Shown: piece by piece, positions 59,697 to 64,000 of the stretch
Numbering within the stretch: position 1 is the stretch's first letter
Layout of the letters: every line of letters starts with the position of its first letter
Origin: Staphylotrichum longicolle
Taxonomy: Eukaryota; Ascomycota; Sordariomycetes; Sordariales; Chaetomiaceae
Assembly: GCA_019096155.1 (NCBI GenBank)
Contig: JAHCVI010000003.1
Coordinates: forward strand, 2,356,001-2,420,000
Reading direction: 5' to 3'
Length of the DNA: 64,000 bases
The notes under the pieces: generated by a model
The model's database searches: none
Told to the model about the DNA's origin: nothing
Seen by the model: only the letters and a program-made list of their open reading frames with translations
Made by a program: the position numbers and the translations under genes

Positions 59697-59717
59697 CCGG
59701 GTGTAAGTGACACCCGG
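59697..59717. promoter_or_regulatory. Perfect inverted repeat in the divergent isomerase/kinase promoter
   Basis: CCGGGTGT, five bases (AAGTG), then ACACCCGG. The 8-bp arms are exact. It lies 190 bases from the RpiB-type start and 241 from the kinase start. It contains CGG and CCG triplets in inverted order, the kind of element zinc-cluster regulators bind, so it could serve both genes. Its function is inferred from position only. Confidence 0.4.
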
Positions 59718-59957
59718 ATCGGGATCCTGCTGCATTGCCCCTCCTCCCCTGTGCAACCACACACCGGCCCCGCCTCCCGGCAAGTGTGCCATTGGCGTTG
59801 CTTATAGGTGGCTGCGTCACAGGCCGGCCGTGATCTGCACTCGTCCTCGACATCGACCCAGTCAAGCCTGCCCTTGGGTTGACATTTTTGGAACTTATCC
59901 TCGCAGGTTCCTTGCTTCTCACCGTCGTTGGGCTGCCACTTCCACCACGTCCTCACC

Positions 59958-61739
59958 ATGTCTGATCGACATCTCTTCTCCTCCCTCGAGGGGCTCGTCC
60001 CCAAAGCTCTCCGTGGCATCGTCGCCAGCAACCCCCGGCTCAACCTGGACGAAACCAACCGCGTCGTCTTTGACCCCGAGTCGCCTCGTTCGACTGTCAG
60101 CATCATCAGCGGGGGTGGCTCTGGCCACGAGCCAGCATGGTCTGGTTACGTCGGCAAGAACATGCTCGCGGCGTCTGTGGCGGGCGATGTCTTTGCTTCC
60201 CCAAGCACCAAACAGATCCTGGCCGGCGTCGACGCGGTCCCCTCAGACAAGGGCACACTACTAGTCATCACCAACTACACGGGCGACTGCCTTCATTTTG
60301 GCCTCGCTGCCGAGAAGACCAAGGCCAAGGGGAAAGCATGCCGGATGTTGATATGCGGCGACGACGTCTCCATTGGCAAGAAGGGCGGGTCGCTGGTTGG
60401 GCGGCGTGGCCTTGCCGGCCAAATCGGTGTGCTCAAGATTCTCGGTGCGGCCGCTGCTCAGGGGGCGTCCTTAGATGAGCTGTTCGATCTCGGAACCGCC
60501 GTCAACGGCCAGATTGTCAGCATCGCCGCGACTTTGGACCACTGCCATGTCCCCGGTCGTACCGAGCACGGAGCCCTTAACGAGGGCGTGGTCGAGATTG
60601 GCACCGGGCCGCACAACGAGCCGGGTTACAGGAAACTTTCGCCGGCACCATCTGCAGAAGGGCTCGTGAAACAGATCCTCACGTACTGCCTGGATGAGAC
60701 GGACCCGGAAAGGGGTTACGTCAAGTTTAACCGCGGAGACGAGACAGCGCTCCTGGTCAGCAACTTTGGCGGTATGTCGAACCTCGAGCTTGGCGGTCTG
60801 GTCGATGAGCTCCTCCAACAGCTGCTGGCGGACTGGAATGTCGAGCCGGTCCGAGTGTATGCGGGCTGCCTCGAAACGTCCCTCAATGCGCCTGCCTTTT
60901 CAGTCTCAGTCATCAACATCTCGGGCATCGCACGCAACAGCTCGTACTCGGCAGAGCAGATCAAGGAGTTCTTCGACGTCAGGACCGACACTGCCTGGGA
61001 AGCCGTTGCCGGGGCGCAGAACTACACCCAACGGCGCAAGCGGGCGGAGCAGTTCGTCCAGCCGCCGCCCGAAGAGAAGAAGGTTATGGACAGCTCAAAG
61101 GACCTCAAGATCGACCCGACATTGTTAGAGAAGATGCTCCGGGGTGCCTGCGAAGCGCTGATCGCAGCGGAGCCCGATCTGACGAAATGGGACACCGTCA
61201 TGGGAGATGGGGACTGTGGTCTCACCCTCGAAACTGGCGCCAAGGCGCTTCTGGAGGCCATCGACTCCAAGCAGATCACATCCAACGGCTCGGTCGTCGA
61301 GGTGCTCCTCGAGCTTGAAGACATCGTCGAGAGCAAGATGGGCGGCACGCTGGGCGGTATCCTGGGCATCTTCTTCGTGTCGCTCCGGACGGCTGTCACA
61401 GAGAACAGCGGGTTGGCTTCGACAGAAGGGCCGGTCTCGGTATGGTCAAGGTCTCTGGCATATGCGCTGCAACACCTGGAGCAGTACACTCCTGCCAAGG
61501 TGGGCGACCGCACCGTGATGGACACCCTGATTCCGTTCGCCGAGGCCATGCAAGCCAAGCAGAGCTTCCAGGAGGGTGTCGCTGCGGCTGTCCAGGGATC
61601 CGAGGCGACCAAGACGCTGAAGCCGAGACTGGGGAGAGCGACCTATGTCGGCGCGGGTGCCGAAGGGAAAGAGTTGCCGCCAGACCCGGGTGCTTGGGGC
61701 GCCATGGTTGCCATTCGGGGTCTGCAGACGGCCATGTAA
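59958..61739 (+). CDS. Dihydroxyacetone-kinase family kinase (DhaK-DhaL fusion), candidate L-erythrulose kinase
   Basis: Single exon, 593 residues, the full length of ATP-dependent DAK proteins. The DAK1 domain (about 1-340) has GGGSGHEP at 52-59, NYTGDCLHFGLA, CGDDVS, and the substrate-binding His219 in GTGPHNEPG. A linker with QPPPEEKK leads to DAK2 (about 390-590), with the ATP/Mg loop GDGDCG at 416-421, then SKMGGTLGGILGIFF and GDRTVMDTL, and the end DPGAWGAMVAIRG. The family phosphorylates dihydroxyacetone, glyceraldehyde and, in bacterial threitol/apionate pathways, L-erythrulose (LerK). Since fungi usually have separate housekeeping DAK genes and this one is paired with EryH- and EryI-like isomerases, L-erythrulose is the likelier substrate here (inference). 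Confidence 0.9.
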   Translation: MSDRHLFSSLEGLVPKALRGIVASNPRLNLDETNRVVFDPESPRSTVSIISGGGSGHEPAWSGYVGKNMLAASVAGDVFASPSTKQILAGVDAVPSDKGTLLVITNYTGDCLHFGLAAEKTKAKGKACRMLICGDDVSIGKKGGSLVGRRGLAGQIGVLKILGAAAAQGASLDELFDLGTAVNGQIVSIAATLDHCHVPGRTEHGALNEGVVEIGTGPHNEPGYRKLSPAPSAEGLVKQILTYCLDETDPERGYVKFNRGDETALLVSNFGGMSNLELGGLVDELLQQLLADWNVEPVRVYAGCLETSLNAPAFSVSVINISGIARNSSYSAEQIKEFFDVRTDTAWEAVAGAQNYTQRRKRAEQFVQPPPEEKKVMDSSKDLKIDPTLLEKMLRGACEALIAAEPDLTKWDTVMGDGDCGLTLETGAKALLEAIDSKQITSNGSVVEVLLELEDIVESKMGGTLGGILGIFFVSLRTAVTENSGLASTEGPVSVWSRSLAYALQHLEQYTPAKVGDRTVMDTLIPFAEAMQAKQSFQEGVAAAVQGSEATKTLKPRLGRATYVGAGAEGKELPPDPGAWGAMVAIRGLQTAM

Positions 61740-62123
61740 TCGAGTTGGAGTTGCGGGTGTATTCAAATACCAGAATTGCAGTTTTCTTTTCCAGTTGATA
61801 ATATCAAAGCCAGTTATTTTTTCCATCCTCGTTTGGTCGCTGTTGCCTAATTGTCAGTGAAAACCTCTACTCAACATCGTAGTGGTGGAAGGAGGTGGGC
61901 TCCTGTCCACCTTCCTGACAGCCTCCAGCTGGCTCTGCAACTTCCATGACTGTCCTGTAGATCTCAACCCGAAGTTCACTCCAGCTTTTCAAACAGGAAG
62001 GTGCCTTTCGATTTCTCTCGTCCATTCAACCCCATCTCAATCACACACATTGCTTCTTCATGATCCTGAACTTGAAACATCAAACAGCTTTTTTAAAGAA
62101 ACTAAAACTACATCTAGTCTCAA
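61740..62123. other. Intergenic between convergent kinase and aldolase genes
   Basis: Two 3' flanks meet here; AT-richer, with no coding sequence or repeat. Confidence 0.45.
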
Positions 62124-62990
62124 TCAGGCCTTGCCGGCGCTCCCCAGCCAGTGCATGTACTGCTCAATGGCCTCCTGCATGGCGTTGGTGCCAGCCTCAA
62201 TGACACTGGTCAGCGGCTTGCCCTTCATCTCGTCCTGCACGCGCGCGTAGTGCTTGTTCATGCCCTTGTTGATGTTGATCTTGGTCACGCCGCCTGCCAT
62301 GCACTTCCTGAAGATCTCCTCGTCGAAGGGGTCCGCCCCGTGCAGGACCAGCCTGACCTTCTCCCCGACGCGCTCGTTGATGGCCTGCAGCCGCTCGTAC
62401 TCGAGCTGGATGCCGCGCGGGCCATACTCGCCGTGCACGTTGCCAAACGCCGGCGCAAGCATGTCGATGCCCGTCGCGACGAACTCCTCGGCCTCCTCGG
62501 GCGTCGTCAGCAGGCCCTCCAGATCCGCCGTCTCGGCCACCCCGTCCTCCCCACCCTCGATCCTCCCGGGCTCCGCCTCGGCGGCGATCCCCCGCTCGTG
62601 GCAGTACTCCACCAGCTCGGCCGTCAGCCGCAGGTTCTCCTCCTTCTCGTAGTGGCTCATGTCGCACATGATGCTGTCGAACCCGTCGTCAATGTCGGCG
62701 GCGCGGCGCACCAGCTCGGGCGTCTGGCAGTGGTCGAGGTGCAGCGAGACGGGCACCGACGCCGAGTGCGCCGCCTCGGCCGCCGCCTTGACGAGCGCAT
62801 CACCGGCGTACTGGATCGCCCAGGGGAAGAGCAGCACCATGGCCGGCGAGCGGGCGGCCTCGGCGGCCCGCACCGTCGCGATGATGGACTCGATGTTGTA
62901 GCAGCACATGGCGGGGACCGCGTAGCCGCCGGCTTTGGCGGCGTTGAGGATCGCCATGGAGCGGTTTTGGGCGAGGGCCGGGCGGGGCAT
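62124..62990 (-). CDS. Class II ketose-phosphate aldolase (FbaA/GatY/KbaY family)
   Basis: Single exon, 288 residues, start MPRPALAQNRSM. This is a zinc aldolase TIM barrel: GGYAVPAMCCYNIESI (family start motif), SLHLDHCQ with catalytic Asp86 and zinc ligand His87, DGFDSIMCDMSH, EAEPGRIEGGEDG, APAFGNVHGEYGP (zinc His), VRLVLHGADP (zinc His and phosphate loop) and VTKININ. The length fits the short GatY/KbaY group, which yields dihydroxyacetone phosphate plus an aldehyde, better than the 360-residue fungal FBA1. So it is not the glycolytic enzyme. It is divergent from the dehydrogenase at 63801 and convergent with the kinase. DHAP from it could feed the TIM-like protein. The substrate is not fixed by sequence. 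Confidence 0.9.
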   Translation of the reverse strand: MPRPALAQNRSMAILNAAKAGGYAVPAMCCYNIESIIATVRAAEAARSPAMVLLFPWAIQYAGDALVKAAAEAAHSASVPVSLHLDHCQTPELVRRAADIDDGFDSIMCDMSHYEKEENLRLTAELVEYCHERGIAAEAEPGRIEGGEDGVAETADLEGLLTTPEEAEEFVATGIDMLAPAFGNVHGEYGPRGIQLEYERLQAINERVGEKVRLVLHGADPFDEEIFRKCMAGGVTKININKGMNKHYARVQDEMKGKPLTSVIEAGTNAMQEAIEQYMHWLGSAGKA

Positions 62991-63800
62991 TGTGGCGGTT
63001 GGCTGGTGGAGGGTGTTTGGTTTGCTTGTTGGGGGGTGTGGAAGATGGGACGTGGTTGGGGGAGCAAGGAAGGGTGAATGATCACTGAGAGTCCGTGATC
63101 CTGATGAGGGACGGTGATGAAGACGGGTGGTGGCTCGGTTCAGGGGAACTGCCAAGATGTGGATGGTATTCAAGTGTGGTAATATTCCCTGATCTGACGG
63201 GTTAATAGTACCTCAGTTCAGGAGTCGAGGTTTACTAAAAGTGTCCCGGCAGTTCATCAATCGGACGGTTGAAGGAGTTGCTCGGATTGCCTGATTGGGG
63301 TTAGGCGGCGTGGCGTGCCAAGGGGCGAGACTGGATGCCGCATGCATGAAGATATTAGCCGGGAAGCACCAGCGCCTTGTGGGGTGGTCAGATAACGTCA
63401 TTATTGGCTGTCGACGGCAGAACGGGCATCGAGAAGTTGAGAAGTTTGGAAAGTGGTGAAAGCGGGGGATACGAAATGGGCTTTTCGCAGCTTGTTTAGC
63501 TGTGGATCACCCCGCCATCGACTTCATCCGGTCAGGGGTTCGGCCGGGGCTTCGGCATTGCATGGGGCGAGGTCGGCATGCCGCCGGCCACCACTCATCG
63601 TTCCCGACTAAGACACTGTTTGAGTGCCCGACATTGTTTCTTACGATACGATCTCCAGTCCATTCTGTTTGCCATCATCCATTGTTCACTCACTCTTCAC
63701 GCATCTCAGCGGGGAGACTTACTGTTCGAGTCTAAATAACCCGAAGGCAACAACACCACACCCTCAACCGACACAACCCAAAAGACTTCACACATTCAAT
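62991..63800. promoter_or_regulatory. Divergent promoter between aldolase and dehydrogenase genes
   Basis: 810 bases between two start codons facing away from each other. The side next to 63801 is C/A-rich (CAACACCACACCCTCAACCG). The inverted repeat seen at 59697 is not present here. No other motif can be supported. Confidence 0.45.
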
Positions 63801-64000
63801 ATGGCCAACACAAAACCTCCCGTCTCCTTCATCGGCCTTGGTGCCATGGGCTTCGGCATGGCCACCCACCTGATCAAGCAAGGCTACAGTGTCACAGGCT
63901 TCGACGTCTGGGCGCCGACCCTCGAGCGCTTCCGGGCCGCGGGCGGCCAGACCGCGACAACCCCCGCCGAGGCCGTCGCAAACAAGTCCTTCTGCGTCTG
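63801..64000 (+). CDS. Beta-hydroxyacid dehydrogenase (NAD_binding_2), 5' part only
   Basis: It starts MANTKPPVSFIGLGAMGFG in a fungal start context (TTCAATATGG) and runs off the window after 66 codons. GLGAMG at residues 12-17 is the NAD(P)-binding glycine motif of the 3-hydroxyisobutyrate dehydrogenase family; WAPTLERFRAAGGQTATTPAEA continues it. In bacteria the tetronate-specific members (LtnD, DenD) oxidise L-threonate or D-erythronate at C2. In plants and some fungi, this domain is also found at the N-terminus of large fusions with a DUF1537 (OtnK-type) kinase and an aldolase, so the full length matters. Specificity here is inferred from neighbours. Confidence 0.85.
   Translation, partial: MANTKPPVSFIGLGAMGFGMATHLIKQGYSVTGFDVWAPTLERFRAAGGQTATTPAEAVANKSFCV

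Noticed and set aside
62151..63077. 308-codon plus-strand open frame
   Set aside because: Shadow of the aldolase gene, whose minus-strand motifs are unambiguous.
62991..63173. N-terminal extension of the aldolase frame (61 more codons)
   Set aside because: The family starts at MPRPALAQNRSM; the upstream part is Ser/Pro/His-rich leader sequence.

Overview
This window comes from a filamentous ascomycete (Pezizomycotina, probably Sordariomycetes). Genes carry short 47-96 bp GT-AG introns with CTRAC-like branch sites. Families include a LaeA-like methyltransferase, an NmrA-like protein, a GH10 xylanase, an HSPA12-type Hsp70-like protein and a PAS protein. The retrotransposons carry the C-to-T/G-to-A scars of repeat-induced point mutation (RIP). 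The species itself cannot be read from the sequence.

Left half (1-32534) is a nest of four Ty3/Gypsy chromoviral LTR retrotransposons, all on the + strand and all broken by RIP. An outer element A (5' LTR cut by the window edge, 3' LTR 32110-32534) was hit twice. B1 (434-16782) inserted in its gag, with target duplication TATGG/TATAG. B3 (21900-30067) inserted in its integrase region, with duplication GATAG. B1 was later hit in its integrase by B2 (6532-14707), with duplication AAATA. B2 is nested deepest, is least mutated and keeps the longest open frames. The B elements carry a small antisense Cys-rich/coiled-coil frame between pol and the 3' LTR.

Middle (32.5-47.6 kb) is gene-poor. It holds a divergent LaeA-like methyltransferase (34629-36163), the 3' end of a Tad-like LINE, microsatellites, a frameshifted gene of unknown function next to ankyrin debris, three diverged copies of an unnamed dispersed repeat, a decayed copy of a Cys-rich gene, and one good gene, a PAS protein (43278-45553).

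Right part (47.6-64 kb) is gene-dense. In order: a small Cys-rich protein, a NACHT relic, an Hsp70-like ATPase in seven exons, a coiled-coil protein, an NmrA-like protein and a GH10 xylanase. Then comes a tight set of sugar-phosphate genes: triosephosphate-isomerase paralogue (-), RpiB-type isomerase (-), dihydroxyacetone-kinase family kinase (+), class II ketose-phosphate aldolase (-), and a beta-hydroxyacid dehydrogenase (+) running off the edge.

The kinase/TIM/RpiB trio matches, family by family, the bacterial route L-erythrulose -> L-erythrulose-1-P -> D-erythrulose-4-P -> D-erythrose-4-P. The dehydrogenase and aldolase resemble parts of bacterial tetronate (L-threonate/D-erythronate) catabolism. 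I infer a fungal gene cluster for four-carbon sugars or sugar acids, arranged around two divergent promoters; this is the most interesting content of the window. Substrate assignments are inference.
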